Positions 1 to 12,470 are shown, numbered from the stretch's first letter. The stretch: DNA of 64,000 nt from Sclerodactyla briareus (GCA_026419785.1 JAODTK010005806.1:106630-170629); one strand, 5' to 3'. Notes: generated from the sequence alone by a model not told the origin. Numbers and translations are program-made.

Positions 1-264
1 GAGTGGGCTTTGAGCCCAATATACGCATATATTGCATAAAATGTATACACCGCCCTAAAACTTTTGAGGGTGCTTGAGCACATTTTGGGGAGAGGGGCTT
101 CAGGCCCCCGAGCCCCCCTCTAGAACAGCGCCTGCTCACCGCGTTCATACGCGACTGTCGCTGAGTGCCTCAGAGCGTTAGACAACTGGAAGAGTTGATT
201 GTGCAGCATGTTGATACCTAACCATTTTTGTCTCGCCTGATTGAAGTTCAGGAAGAGACTTACA

Positions 265-1190
265 TCCACTTGCTGCGTGTACGTGTATATGTGTATGTGT
301 GTGTGTATGTGTCCCATGCACTCTCTCGTTAGCAGGATTTCTCCCAAACGATGAAACTGATTTTGATGAAATTTTTATGTAGTATCGGGGTTAGTTGACA
401 TGATCCGATTACATTTTGGGCACAAAAGTCATTATTTAAATAGGGTAGTAGCCTACTTCATCCATTTTATTGTTTAGGCTTGTTAGCAAGATTATGGTTG
501 AACCGTGAGTGCTATGGTGATTTGGTTTGGCACATAGGTGCAGGATATGAGGTAGATGAACTGATTAGATTTTCAGCAATGAACTATGTTAATTACGTTG
601 TCTAATTTGCAATAATTTATGCAAGATTCCAAAAATTTTCCGATTTTCACGAAACTTGATGAATATATGGTCTATACCTTCAGTCCTGAAACTTTTTTCA
701 CCAAGATTCGGGGTCACTGGAAGTCATCAATGTGTCTTATTTGCATAATTTTGAAGTTTGCTGGATTTTCATGAAACTTGGTGGGTATGGCTTATCTTTA
801 CTCTCCAACATTTCTAACATAGACTGGAGGTCATTCAGTGTGTCTATTTTGCATAGTTTATTCCAAATTTAAAAGTTTGTTCGATTTTCATGAAGCCTAA
901 TGGGTATGGTCTACCTTTAGTCCCCCCAACATTTTACATTGACTCAAGTCACTGGGAGTAAATGTGTATAATTTGCTTCATTCATGCAATGTTCAAGTTT
1001 GTTGGATTCCCATGAACGTATTAAGTGTGGTCCACCATTGGTCCTGAGATATTTGAAATGAGAAAATAGTCCCTGGAATTTGAGTATTTGGTGTTATTTG
1101 CATAATTTAGGCATTTTAGTCACATTTCTAGAAAACTTTTACTCCTTTGGTAGACATGGTCAATAATCAGTCCTCATGAATTTGAAATGG
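265..1190 (+). repeat. (GT)n-headed repeat with 122-bp tandem units
   Basis: An imperfect GT microsatellite (about 270-312) is followed by a segment containing AGCAGGATTTCTCC and then GATTTTGATGAAATTTTTA. At least five degenerate units of a tandem repeat come next. The core GATTTTCATGAAACTTGG-like word starts near 642, 764, 883 and 1,005, with a weaker version near 1,131, giving spacings of 119-126 bp. Most units also hold a TTTGCATA-like word, with perfect ATTTGCAT at 739-746 and 1,096-1,103. The layout, a GT run then repeated 'flat drug-like' units without coding capacity, resembles dispersed repeats I know from marine invertebrate genomes, but I cannot name the family. Confidence 0.75.
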
Positions 1191-1829
1191 TCACTGATTA
1201 GCAAGTTGTTTCTGTTGAATGCTAATACCAAAATCTGAAAGCAACACATGGAATGACCTATAATTGTTTGCATAGTGACTGATGGTAGAAACCACTGATT
1301 GCGCAACCAGGTGAGACATTGGGGGTGATCGCCTTGTTTCCAAGCATACACCTTTTCTGCACCCCACCCCTCATCCCTCCCCTTCTCTCAACTTGCACCT
1401 GGGGTTGTTAAATTCATGTCCAGGCATGTACTAGTTGCCATATCACCTGGATGAGTCAGCACACAGGAGGAAGAAAGTGAAACAGATTTAGATAAATAAG
1501 CTCACTCCCTATTACCTCAATTGAGCCTTTTGTTTACTTAAATTAGAAACGCTCATTCAGCGTTTTTCAGCTATCGTATATACCTGGGGTTATGCACACG
1601 TCAGCATTTCCCAGAGAGTCAACTTTTCACTTTTGTGTCCCGCCTTCGATTCAAGTTGATGCTATAATTATATATTATTAGTTTAATAGCTAGCTTTCCT
1701 TCTCCACGAAGAAAAGTAATCACTTAGTGTCACACATAGCAAGTTCAGTGGCATCGCAAGTGTAATTAAACCTCTTACTCAGTGTATTTCCCAGCTTTTT
1801 TATTCTTTGTTATTAGTTGCAGGATCTGT
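1191..1829. other. No recognisable feature
   Basis: Ordinary AT-rich sequence after the 122-bp repeat. The open frames are short and unlike any family I know. A short C-rich stretch lies near 1,360-1,385. Nothing else is supported. Confidence 0.5.
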
Positions 1830-2640
1830 TGTCATGAGTGTATGTGGTGCCTGGCATGTGATCATGGTTAACTTGACCAGCTCTGAATGATGAAACTCAT
1901 CTTGGTTGTGTGTTCCCTTAAAAAAGTAGCCTACATGTTCCCTTGTAAACAGCTGGAGGTTCTAATTGCTTGATCTGATCATTTCAATTTTGTGGATGCA
2001 CAAAAGTTCCAATGTTGTTGTTTTTCGGTGCTGACAGAGGGTCGTTTGGTCACAAATTTGAAGTTTGTGACAAAATTATATTTCAGCCTATTTTGGTTTG
2101 TTGCATGTTACCTCGAACCGACTTGGATGGATGAAGTATTCAATAAAAAAAATAAATTAAAAAAATAGCCACCTTTCAATTCCTAATTGACAGAGTCCAA
2201 GGATGTGTGCAGTCAAAAGAGCATGTGTGTGGGACGCCTTGCTCGCTAACACTCAAAGATACCTAGATGGATGAAGCTCATACTTGGTAGTGGGTTCCCC
2301 AAAATGAGTAATAAGCCTTCTTGTTCTGGGTTCAGGTCAAAGGTCAGCTGAGGCTCAAAGAAGTCAGAATCTGAAAGCCTTGTGTCCAGAATGCTCAGAC
2401 CAATCAAGTTGGAAATTTGGTATGCAGATTACTTATGAGGAGTACAACCACCCCTATGTTTTTGTCATAGATTGGGGGTAATTTAACAAGAAACAAACTG
2501 TTCAAAAATGATATTTTGGCATATTGGGCTTGTGCTCCGGTAAACTAGACCCACCTGGATTATGTAGCTCATACTTCGTGTCCCCATAATGAGTACTTAC
2601 TTGATCCCTATTATCTTGTCCGGTCAAAAGTAATTTGCGG
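1830..2640 (-). repeat. Inverted degenerate copy of the 300-bp repeat family
   Basis: The word GATGAAGCTCATACTTGGT and relatives occur near 1,888, 2,265 and 2,558, followed each time by a TTCCCC..AATGAGTA-like word. A weaker match lies near 2,128. These are the reverse complement of the CCAAGTATGAG and CATCATGGGGAA words that recur in the array at 58,605-59,990. Spacing is about 380 and 293 bp, so this is an old, partly eroded copy in the opposite orientation. It contains a perfect DR1 pair of AGGTCA half-sites at 2,334-2,346. Confidence 0.65.
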
Positions 2641-5384
2641 TTACAACTCCAATTAAAAGGTTCCATGAATGCAGTTAAGGAATCATTAAGCTTTTTTTGC
2701 TTCTGGATATACTTAATACATTTACATGATGAAACCAAGGAGTAGAGAGTAATCCAGGACATAGATTTAGAAGAGTGGTGAATATGAAGATAGTGACAGG
2801 GTCCCCAGAGGACAAGAGAACAGGAAAAAGAGTGCCTGAAACAAAAGCGATAATTAACTTGATCATTTCAGTGAAACAATCCTGGCATGCAGATTATTTT
2901 TCCGTCAGATATTCCGATATATTTATTCAAACGTGATTTACCAACCGCTTGAAGATAGTTGGGGAACGACATTCCAGCGTTTGGATACAGTTGGAAATTG
3001 AAAATTTTTCATCTGGAGTTTCATGAAATGAAAGTTTTCTCTCAGCAGTTCATTATAATCAAATCAGATTCAAGGCAAGGATCCTGCAATGCTCTGTGTT
3101 CAGGTGTTCAACTGGTTAACATGACATGCTGAAAGCAATTTTCTTATCAATTATACACTTAATTAGAATGATAAAAATCGTATTAATCATACACATGCAC
3201 CTTAATAAAACAAAGGGGGGAGTTGCTCAGTGAACTGTGCCAACCATTTAGTTAGATTATGTTGCCAAATTCGATAAAGTTCTTTAACCCTCCAACGGAG
3301 ATGACAACCCAACCTTACTTCCTCATAGTGCAACATCGCCAGCGTTCATTTACTGACATGTGTCACTCCAGCAGGGCGTTATGCCACCTGCATATGGGGC
3401 CATTGCCCCACCTGCGCGTGCCTGCATGCCCAGCCCTTGTTTAGGCCCACCCATATTTCCCGCATCATTGCGTGTACCCAGAGAATTTTGTATTGGGGGT
3501 GGGGTTGGTTTTCTTTGATTTGGGGGAAAGTAGCACTGCCCCTCCCCTGGCAACGACAAACACTTTTAGCCTCCAGAGATCAATATTGTACATGTTTAAT
3601 CCTGAATTACAATGAATGGCTTTGAAATTCGGTAGCAATTGCTAATTCTTGCGTTGACTGCAAACTAATGTGGTCAAAAGTCATTCCACTTTGTATGTTT
3701 TTTTTGTTTATCTTGTTCTTTCCGCAGGATAAAAGATATGTTTTAAATTACCAAAGCTGAAGTTATTCCCGTCCTATTTCGCACCTAGTGAAGGGATTCT
3801 GTATGTAGGAGTATTATTTATATTTAGATATTATGTTTTGACAGTTGTAGAGGTTAATATATTATGTTTTTAATTCCTGTTTAATGCTTGTTTATTAGGC
3901 CTATATGTTTGTGTGTGCTTAATACTATAAGGCATGGATGGGCAATCAACATCCCTTAGGCCTGGTCCACAAGGCAAATTTTTTGGTCGGCAAGGTCAAC
4001 TTTCTCTGGTGGGGAAAGACCAACATTCCTGGTCACTAACATTTACCCCATATGATCCCATCCGAAATTTCACTGAGTGCTCATGCAATTCAGCCCCCAC
4101 GTTAAAAAAGCTTGCTGTTCAGTGCTTTGAAATTTCAACAAGAGCATAGGCCCTGGGGACACCCTGGGGGGGGGGAATAGGGTAATGATTTTGGGAAGTC
4201 CTCCTGTGAAAAATGTTTTCCCTCACACAAAAAACATTTTCTCGTGACTGACTCGGACTTCTTCGTGACTACGTGAATGGCTTAGCCCCTCCCTCACTGG
4301 AAATAAGGTACTCCCCACTAATTTGAATGCTGTGATTGAGACAATTATTCAATGCTTTTCACGTGCTGAAATCAGGGCCTCTCCCATCTGAGGGTCCAAT
4401 CTCCAACCTTTTCTTGAATGCTCTGCACCAGCCATGGTAGCACTTTGTTGAAGGACAATAATCCTAAACTAGCACAGATGAAAAGAGGGCATATCAAAAC
4501 CTACACCCCAATTTGGAAGTTCTAGCAGTTTGCCTTGGTCAAAACCATTTAATTTACTTATGAGGAATATATGATATCCGCCCATATCCTACACAGTAAA
4601 TTCTTACGCCATGATAACAGAATGAAAAAGGTATTCACTAATAGAAGCGATGTGAACGATTTGTAGGGTTTCATTTTGTTCCCATCCATAGTTTATTCGA
4701 TACAAGATTTCGGAAAGTGCATGTACTATGGGGATCCTGCCGTTTCCCCCGTGATGTCACGAAGCAGATTTTGCAGAGGTTGATCGTGCTTTATCAGTAA
4801 ACTCGAATCGCCTTGAATTTGGTCTGTCATAATGTAATAATTGAAAGTATCAAGAGTCCAGTCATATTCACATGACCATTGCCTTTAAAATGGTCACATA
4901 TAGTTTTACCTGTCACCCTCTCGTAATCTTGCATCTAAGAAGACCATGACCTCTCCCTGTAATAGAGTGATGCAACTGTTTCAGTTGTTTGCCGATGATG
5001 TACTTTGTGAAAGAATCATAATGCTGCCTGACAAGTCATTTTGCCTGAATACCAAAAGTTATATTTGAAATTTAAGAAAAGTATTCATTCATTTAAGTGT
5101 TTCTCTCAGGGAGTTATTCTTCTCTTTTAGTATTCTCTGAATTCTAAATAACCTGTTGTCTAAACTCTCAAGGGTACTTGTCACTTTGGTGTATTCTGGA
5201 GATGGGAACTACAATTTGATGAGAATTGATATTTGTAAAAGTGCACTGTTTATAATGAATTTTATAGTATGACAGAGAGCACCACTAGTATGCGGTGTAT
5301 ATATACATCAACAGAAAATCTCCAAAATACAGAAATACAATATGTTCAGTATTAGTCATCATCATTTGATTTGAATTGAATACT
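2641..5384. other. No gene; short G run and short inverted repeat
   Basis: No coding frame is convincing. A run of nine G lies near 4,167-4,175. A short imperfect inverted repeat, GAAAAATGTTTT against AAAACATTTTC, lies at about 4,207-4,243. The rest is unremarkable intergenic-type sequence. Confidence 0.5.
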
Positions 5385-5387
5385 ATG

Positions 5388-5745
5388 GGTTCAGAAAGCC
5401 AAGTAAGGCTCATCAATAACCTTGGGCAGATTGATCGTAGATAAGCACTGGCGATAAGGTAACTCACCTTTTCTCCTCGACTAGTGCTCAGATGGTATCG
5501 AGGCCAGTCCCAACCTGCTACCCGAGACCACCATTTCACATCCCCCTTGAAAAGACCATCAGTGAATCTCAGAATCTGACCATTTCCTCGAATCCCAGAG
5601 GAGTGGTAGATCCGTGTTCACAGCTGACAGACAACTCATTGCAAATATCTCAGCCAAACCCCAGTAACCCCAGAAAGTCCACAGCAGGACCATGGAGCGA
5701 AGGCCAAGACCCTCACTCATTGCAACTGCAAGTACAGCAAAACCT
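5388..5745 (+). repeat. Dispersed repeat Rep-B, copy 1
   Basis: About 350 bp shares ordered words with 16,182-16,472: GGTTCAG.AAGCCAA, AGGCTCAT, CTCGACTAGTG, ATCGAGGC, ATCAGTGAA, ATTGCAAATAT and AACCCCAG. The two copies are in the same orientation and have diverged by substitutions and indels. No terminal inverted repeat or coding domain was seen. It could be a non-autonomous element or the tail of a longer one. Open frames crossing it are incidental. Confidence 0.7.
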
Positions 5746-8559
5746 AAGGGAAAAAAACTGCTGAAATTGAATTTTTTGCTTGCCAGGGTGTCAACTGGTA
5801 CACTCCTGCCATCTCCCTACCGGACAAGTGGAATGATAAGAGGGATGTGTGCTGTCAAGGCCAAGTAAAAAAACATGTTAGCATCCCACTTTTTCTGAAA
5901 ATGAGGAGGAGGGGCCCCCCCCATTTTTTTGTTTTGGCGACCTGCCAGTGCGTATCAAGGATTGTTTGTATACCAGATGGGTTTCCCACCTGTAGCTCGA
6001 ACTGATAATAATAAGACATTAATAACCAGAATTGCAGTATAACCAAATTGCAAAATAAAAGAGAAAAAGAGCGGTCAAAAGCAGGGTTTCGCACTTGAAA
6101 TTTCTCAGAGGAGGCGGCCTTCTTTATTCCTTTTTATCTTTATGGTTCTACAGGGTCTACTAACTTAAAACATACTTCAAATGTGCCGTGTCAAGAGCAT
6201 GATTCCATGGAGTGTAGACTTCAAAATATTCTTTCAAAAAAAGTTATGGCCTGAATGAAGAATTTTTTTGTTCAGAAATCCCCCCAAAAGAGGAGGCGGG
6301 TGCGGATGCTAATTTTAAAAAAAAATCATTGAATTATTGTTATTTTGGCAATCCTAGGTTGGAAGTAACATGAGCACCATGAAATGCTTTCATGCCTTAA
6401 GCAAATCAGAGCAAAACTGTACTCCCATTAATTGCAACTACCAAAATTGCTCGCTCCCAAACTACAAATCAAAGCAAGTGGGTAGTTTCCTAGCTCCGCC
6501 CTTGGAAATAAGTTGGCCCAATCAATTCGCTGGAGGGCTCAGAGAGAAAGTTTGTTTTTATGCGGCATGGTTCCTGTGGAAAGGAATTTATGATATTAAG
6601 TAAACATTGCAGCTGTAGTAAGCGCTATTTTAAAAATGCATTTTTTTATTATTGTTATTATTATTATTCCTTACTTGCATTTCCTAGCAAAAATGAAGAA
6701 AAGAAGATTGTGACAATCCAGCAGTGGACATCACTCGCGACGCTGAAACTCTTGGGTGTGAAAACACTCTAAACCATTTCCCAGTTACAAGTGTCTGCTT
6801 AGAGCATTGAGAGTAAGAAGAGGGTCGGTTAGGGTAGGACAGTTTTTTCCTCCAAAACAGCAGACCGTCGTGGAGAACTTATGTTATCAGTGAGCCAAAA
6901 CCATCTGAAACGGCGCTCTGTTCATGTATGGTATGATGGGATATGGGGTCCAGGGGTCATCCGACGAAGCTTGTTGAGGGGGTTCAAAATGTTCAATCCT
7001 GGCAGATGGATTGGACAGTCATAAAATGCAGCCATAATCAGTGACCAATGTTACTTCATGGAGTCAGTGATACTTTTATGACATGCGTCACAATTCAAAT
7101 GCTTGGTCGCTATTACAATTTTTTCCAAGATGAAGCTACTTGACATCGATAATCACTAGGCACGGGAGGTGGAGGTACTTTAAACCAATATTTGCGTTTC
7201 TGTAGAGATAGGCAGTGATTAGCGGAAAAACAAATATTAAAATGTTATCTGATATGTTAATTGACGATGTCATTCAATTGTCGGCAATGTAGTAGACTAA
7301 CAAGGGGTTTAAACGGTTCGTTTTGACCAATATTGACCGAAAGCCTATTATGAGTATGAAAAAATCAAAACTTGTTGCTCAGCTAAATTCCCAATAGTTG
7401 TTATTTTTGCACCCGTAAGTTTCATAATTTATGTTGGTCTATTGTTTTGCAAAAAAACTTTTTGGGGTCTACAGAACTCAACAAACCCATTTATGCGGTT
7501 AATTTGTGTGTCACGCTATTTTTATTTAATGTTGTTAAGGTTTTAATATCACCTCAATAACCAGAACCATATGGTCACACCAGTGCCTCCGACATCCCGA
7601 TCTAGTCGATGGAAGTGATACTCGGCGGGTTGTGTTTACGGGTTCAGGTCAGGCGTCGCTGACTTGGATGGGCCACAGTTTCAGTCGACTGTGGGTCTTA
7701 GGCCTAAAACCATTCCGACCGAAAGGTCTATTTACTGTGATGAAATGAATTGCATTGTATATTGTTCGAGACTACATCCCATTGGTGCTCTAGTTTGAAG
7801 GGAAAAAAAATCAACCGTGTAAGGTGGTGGTTTCGACTTTCCCCTGTACGTATGCCAATGCATGGATGTATAAATCCCAAACTAAAAAGTTTGCAGGCTA
7901 GACATGTCACAGATAGAGGGCCATAGTTTCACTCCATTATGTTAGTGCACAATAGAGAGACAACAGATAATAAATTCAATCCTCTCATATATTTTACAGA
8001 GCATAGTGTTGTTGCTTTGTTCTGTTATACGTAACTTTAACCCACGCTGTGGCCAGCGTCAAACTCATTTCCTTGTAATCTGACCGATGCCGTGCGAAGT
8101 TTAGCAAGCCGCTTGCATTGTGTCTACAAGGAAGAGACTCGCTATACTTTTCAGCAGGGTATAGACCTGCTAACTTAGAAACCTTAATATCGGTTTCATA
8201 ATTCATTACTTAATTTTCAAAGCATGTTAGAGCTTCTAACTTAATCTACTTCTGATCCATACCATTCAAATCCAATCTGTATTAAGTGATTAGGTATATG
8301 TATTCACCAGTTTTCCTAACATGTGAAATTCCTTGTAGATGCTGCTCTCAATGAATTCCACAACTGTATGCTGACAAATAGGTACTGGAAAGCAGTCTGT
8401 GTACTACCAAGAGACACTTACTGATCATACTCTATCCACTGGTGAAACTGACCTTTGTAGCTGCCATAGGTATTTTGAACTTCCCCCCAAACAATTTATC
8501 CTTGAACCTAACCAATCCCAGTTGTTTATGACTGTTGACCCCATTCATCAACTGTCCAT
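5746..8559. other. No gene; TTA microsatellite
   Basis: This stretch has no recognised coding sequence. A short (TTA)n-like tract lies at about 6,645-6,668 and a run of eight C near 5,915. The rest is low-complexity-poor, AT-rich sequence without repeats I could pair elsewhere in the window. Confidence 0.5.
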
Positions 8560-8965
8560 AATGCCAAGTATGAAATAAGCCTGAATTCCTGAATAAGCTG
8601 AAAAATGTGGGCTATTGGCATCCCCATACCAACATTGTGTGTGTGTTTTTATGTATAGAAATATCTAAGTTCTGATGATGCTGTAAACCTAAGCCAAAAT
8701 ATCAATCCCTTCACTGTGCAGCCCAAATTCCTGAGGAAAACAGTTCAATCTAGTCAGTTAAGCTGAAAATTTAAGCCTGAAATAAGCTTGAAAAAGAATG
8801 AAAAGATTCAAGTATGGGCCAGAAGTCAGTTTTAAGCCGGTGGGAGCCTGAATGTTAAGTCAGTTTTTAGCTTGAAACTTAGGGCAGAATAAGCAGACCA
8901 GGCTAATTTCAAGCACAAAACAGGCTTAATTCTGACTTATGTCATACTTAATTTCCAGAAGGGTA
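8560..8965. repeat. Imperfect long inverted repeat rich in AAGCCTGAA words
   Basis: The left end reads AAGTATGAAATAAGCCTGAA. The right end, reverse complemented, reads AAGTATGACATAAGTCAGAA, giving terminal inverted arms about 350 bp apart. The interior is full of related short words (AAGCCTGAAATAAGCTTG, TTAAGCTGAAAATTTAAGC). This could be a MITE-like element or a hairpin-forming simple-motif expansion. No target-site duplication was identified. Confidence 0.5.
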
Positions 8966-9319
8966 CCATGCAAGAATTCTGAAGACACTTTAGCCCCGCC
9001 ACAATACATGACCCTATTTTTTCATGTTCAGTTATGATCACATTCAGCACATGTAGGAATTCCTCTCAACATCAAATATTAATGTACCTTTTAGAGATGT
9101 TTAGAATCATGTATTTTGCAATTGGTAGTAAGGAAGGGTGGCACTGGTTCAAATCTCGCATTGCACTGATGCTGAATCATAGAATCTTGATTCAAGATCA
9201 TAATGGGTTAATAAAAGAAGGTGGACAATGGGCATGAGTTGATTAGGAAATGTAGTTGCATGACCCCTATTGTACTGTGATAGCAAAAATATCACCGCAT
9301 TCATTCTATAGAAGGTGCT

Positions 9320-9520
9320 GCTGAATGTCAAGCAGGTCATTCATTAGAACAATGAATCTATTTCACTAATCAACTTACCCCATGATTGAACTTGGCACCA
9401 CTTTGCACCCCACCCGCACATAGAAAAAATCTGGCAATCTTTTACATTTTACAGTAGTCCGGGCTGGCAGCCCTATCGTCCGTCTTATTTTCCCAGGCAG
9501 GCCGCTCTTGACAGCTGCAA
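9320..9520 (+). repeat. Dispersed repeat Rep-C, copy 1
   Basis: Shares TGAATCTATTTCA, TCAACTTACCCC, a CACCCC..CCGCAC-like stretch, and GGCTGGCAGCCCTATCG with 10,243-10,400 (there GTTGGCCACCCCATCG). Same orientation, diverged. No coding content. Confidence 0.5.
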
Positions 9521-9544
9521 GGAAGGTGTGCAGCATGCGGGCTT

Positions 9545-9600
9545 AGGTTCATCACAGGTCCCCAATTATTTCCTGGGTAGAGAGAGAGCAATGGTAGTGT
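9545..9600 (+). repeat. CTGGGTAGAG short dispersed repeat, copy 1
   Basis: Contains CACAGGTCCCCAATTATTTC and then CTGGGTAGAGAG..GCAATGG. Related segments lie at 19,436-19,492 and 20,220-20,275, all on the plus strand. The CTCCTGGGTAGAGAGAGGCAATG-like core is a pattern I associate with short repeats of marine invertebrates. The family name is not known to me. Confidence 0.5.
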
Positions 9601-10242
9601 ACAGCCACTTTAGTGAAATTCGGCTTCGTAGTGATGAAATTATGGATGGCAGTGGTGAAATTTACAAAAACTCAGTGGAATTTTTTCCAGATAAATGTAG
9701 ATATTATCCCTCAGTCGAATAACATTTCTGCGTGCACTGGTGGCTGGTCATAATAAAAAAAACTTCACCATTTGCCTGATTCAACTGACTGCCACCCGCT
9801 TGCACACCCCTTGATTCTTCAAGGTAAGTGCACGACACAAAAAAAGTCAGTCGAATCCAAACCAAGTTCATAAAATGTTTGTAATTCTCATAGTTCACTA
9901 TATCATACTTAATAAAAAAAATACATTGAAACTGATTGGAAACGGTTTCTCTTTCAGATTATAGTTTCTCATAATAGCAATCTGTGGTTCAAATAAGTCA
10001 TATTTGGGATGGATAGTCTAAAATTCTGAATCTGAAGTGTAGTTTAACTGACAACCCCCGTATTACCCAGTTACCCACAGGTTATAGGGGGTTCATCCCA
10101 GTAATATACGTTTTTTTGGCTCAACACTGAATAACAAGGTTGAATACTCTGCAAATGCGCAACTGGGACGAGTTTTTATAACAACATAGATGTAGCATTC
10201 TGTTTTAGTTATTCAAGACCGGTTGATCCGAAAGTCATTCTA

Positions 10243-10400
10243 TGAAGTGTAGTGTGAGGCGCTCTGTCAGATCCAAAATTGAATCTATTTCAATATTCAA
10301 CTTACCCCTATTGGACCCGCACCCCCCCCACTTCGCCATTGAACACTGGCAATAACACAACAGGCCGGGTTGGCCACCCCATCGCCCTTCTCCTTTTTGC
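10243..10400 (+). repeat. Dispersed repeat Rep-C, copy 2
   Basis: Second copy of the repeat at 9,320-9,520, beginning near GAGGCGCTCTG and holding TTGAATCTATTTCA, TCAACTTACCCC and GGCCACCCCATCG. It lies just before the GC-rich block that starts near 10,640. Confidence 0.5.
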
Positions 10401-10954
10401 CAGACGTTTCGTCTACAATGAGCATCTTGGCTAGAAATTCGTCAAGAATTTCACACCCTTTAGATTTTATTCTTACTACTCCATCACACGTTTTTCAAAT
10501 CATTTGATCAACTGTCTACATTGATTTTTCACCTATTCCCAACGATTTTTCTTACGGATTATGACGTTTTTGAAGACCTTCATTCCTCTCTCGATCTCGC
10601 TTGCGTACGTCCTTTTTGTTTTAGCCTAAGCTGCACCTAACACAGTATTCGTGGAACGTTCCCTACTGCCAAACGTCCACGTGCGTGTGACCTCGGCCCG
10701 TATGTGTTCGTGCAGCCGGGCTGGGAACTTGTTTTCCGGGTGCTTCCCTGCCTGCCTGCCGCCCTCTTCCCTCCCTCCTTCCCCTGGGGTTCCCTCTTCC
10801 TACCTCCTTCCCCTCCCGTCCCTGGGTTGGGGGTGTCCCCGTCCCGCCGCAAAAAAAGCGCTAGGATTCTAGTTTCGTAAATCGAGTGAGAGAGGGGGAA
10901 CGGGAACTCGAGTAAGTCCTTCGGCCTGTTAAATGTATTATGGTTTTTCATGCA

Positions 10955-11600
10955 TGAATGTTCGGCTCGTTGGCCATTGCGTGCGAGCCCGTATTACTGC
11001 GATGTTTAAACTGCCCATCGTTTCCACTGTTCGTGGATGGCTCCTTGCATGATTATCGTCTCGTTGCCTTTGGGTGTGAGCTGTACTTAGCAATGTTTTA
11101 ATGTGTTTACCATGTTTTCCATGTTTGATATATATATATATTGGCTTCATATTCCCGGGGTAGGTTTTCGTGGTCATAGAGACCCCCCTCCTCAGCGGCC
11201 CCTTCCCAGGTAGGGAGAAGTGGGCCGTTTCCATCTTCTCCGATCGTCGAATGTTGATGATACTTATGCATACACTTAACCACGTCCCCGTTATGGAGAA
11301 ATGGGATGCTCACACTTTTGTTCGCCGATATTTCAATGTGTTCACTTATGGTATGCTACTTTACCCATGTATTGACTCCTATGTCATGAAGCGGGGTTTC
11401 ATGAACGTAGAGACTTCCTCCTCAGCCCCTTCCTCTAAGTTGGGAAAGGGGCACGCTTGTACCGTGGTGTTCGCTGTTGTGTCGATGTATGCTACGCTGC
11501 ACTTGTATGGATTTTTATGTGTCCGTGAACGGGGTTCATGTACGTAAAGACTTCCTCAGCGGCGTTTCTCTCAGGTATGGAGAGGTGTGCCGTTTGTAGG
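10955..11600 (+). repeat. GC-block sub-repeats, 90-230 bp spacing
   Basis: Two related segments at about 10,980 and 11,075 share GTGTGAGC..GTA and GCAATGTTTTAA-like words. Three later segments share a GTAGAGACTTCCTCCTCAGC-like core near 11,174, 11,407 and 11,544, each followed by a short A/G-rich AGG..GGGAAG or GTATGGAGAGG word. Spacing is about 232 and 138 bp. They form the left part of the GC-rich block. Confidence 0.55.
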
Positions 11601-11984
11601 CTCACAAGTTGTCCCCGCTGCTGGCCAGACTCGAGAGGAAGCGGGTATGTCATTGTGCGCAGAGGCCCGTAAGCCCCCGGTGCGGACAATCACGCACGGC
11701 GTCGGGAAGTGAAGAAGGCAGGAGGAAGTCGCAAGAAGGGATGTCAGCGTCTTCGGTCTCGAGGAAGCCCCTGGGAGGAAGAAGGGAGCAGGTCGTACCA
11801 AGACGACTTCGAAGCTCGGCCTTCGGGGGCAGGGGTGTGTTAGCCCGGTAGAGCCGGTCTCCCCCCGGGCATGGATCCTGGAATCTCCCGGTCATAGGAC
11901 TTGGGCCGGGTGATCCAAAGCCCGCGATTCGGCTTCGGATTGTCTCGCACACCGACTTGGTCGGTGCCGTCCCGGCTCGTGTGC

Positions 11985-12470
11985 CGTAACACCCCTGTCG
12001 GGGCCGGAGGCCCCTCCCGCGCGGAGGAGCCGACCCAAACCGGCCGTCCGTGGTGATCCTCCTCGCTTGACTGCGGTTTTACCCACCCGTCACGCGCCGG
12101 GGCCCCTCCCGGCGCGAGGGAGCCGACCCAACCAGGCCGGCCGGGTTTCCTCTTTTTGGACTGCGGTTAACCCACCTCCCGTCACGGGCCGTGGCCCATC
12201 CGGCACGAGGGAGCTGACCCAACCTGTCCGGCCGGGGTGAGCCTCGTTGGACTGCGGTAACAACTGCCCGTCACGGGCCGGTGGCCCCCCTCCGGTCGCG
12301 GAGGTATCCGAGCCCAACCATTCCGCCGGGTGTGAGCCTCGGTTGGACTGCGTAACCCGCCCGTCACGGGTTGGGGGCCCCTCCCGGCACGGAGGGATCC
12401 GACTCAACCGTCCGTCCTGGGTGAGCTCGGTTTGACTGCGTTAACCCTCCCGTTCATGGTCGGGGCCGGT
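11985..12470 (+). repeat. Tandem array, about 91-bp unit, five copies
   Basis: The word GACTGCG(G)TTAAC recurs at 12,069, 12,159, 12,250, 12,346 and 12,434, spacings 90, 91, 96 and 88 bp. Each unit also carries CCCGTCACGGGCC, a GGCCCCTCCCGGC.CG.GG segment, and GAGCCGACCCAACC-like sequence. These can form strong hairpins. Related, more decayed units with GTGCCGT and CGGAGGC.TCTC lie at 12,975-13,190. Open frames on both strands here are by-products of the repeat. Confidence 0.85.

Noticed and set aside
12090-12407. Proline/glycine/arginine-rich ORFs on both strands of the GC block
   Set aside because: They follow the 91-bp repeat in several frames and strands at once, so they are by-products of the array.
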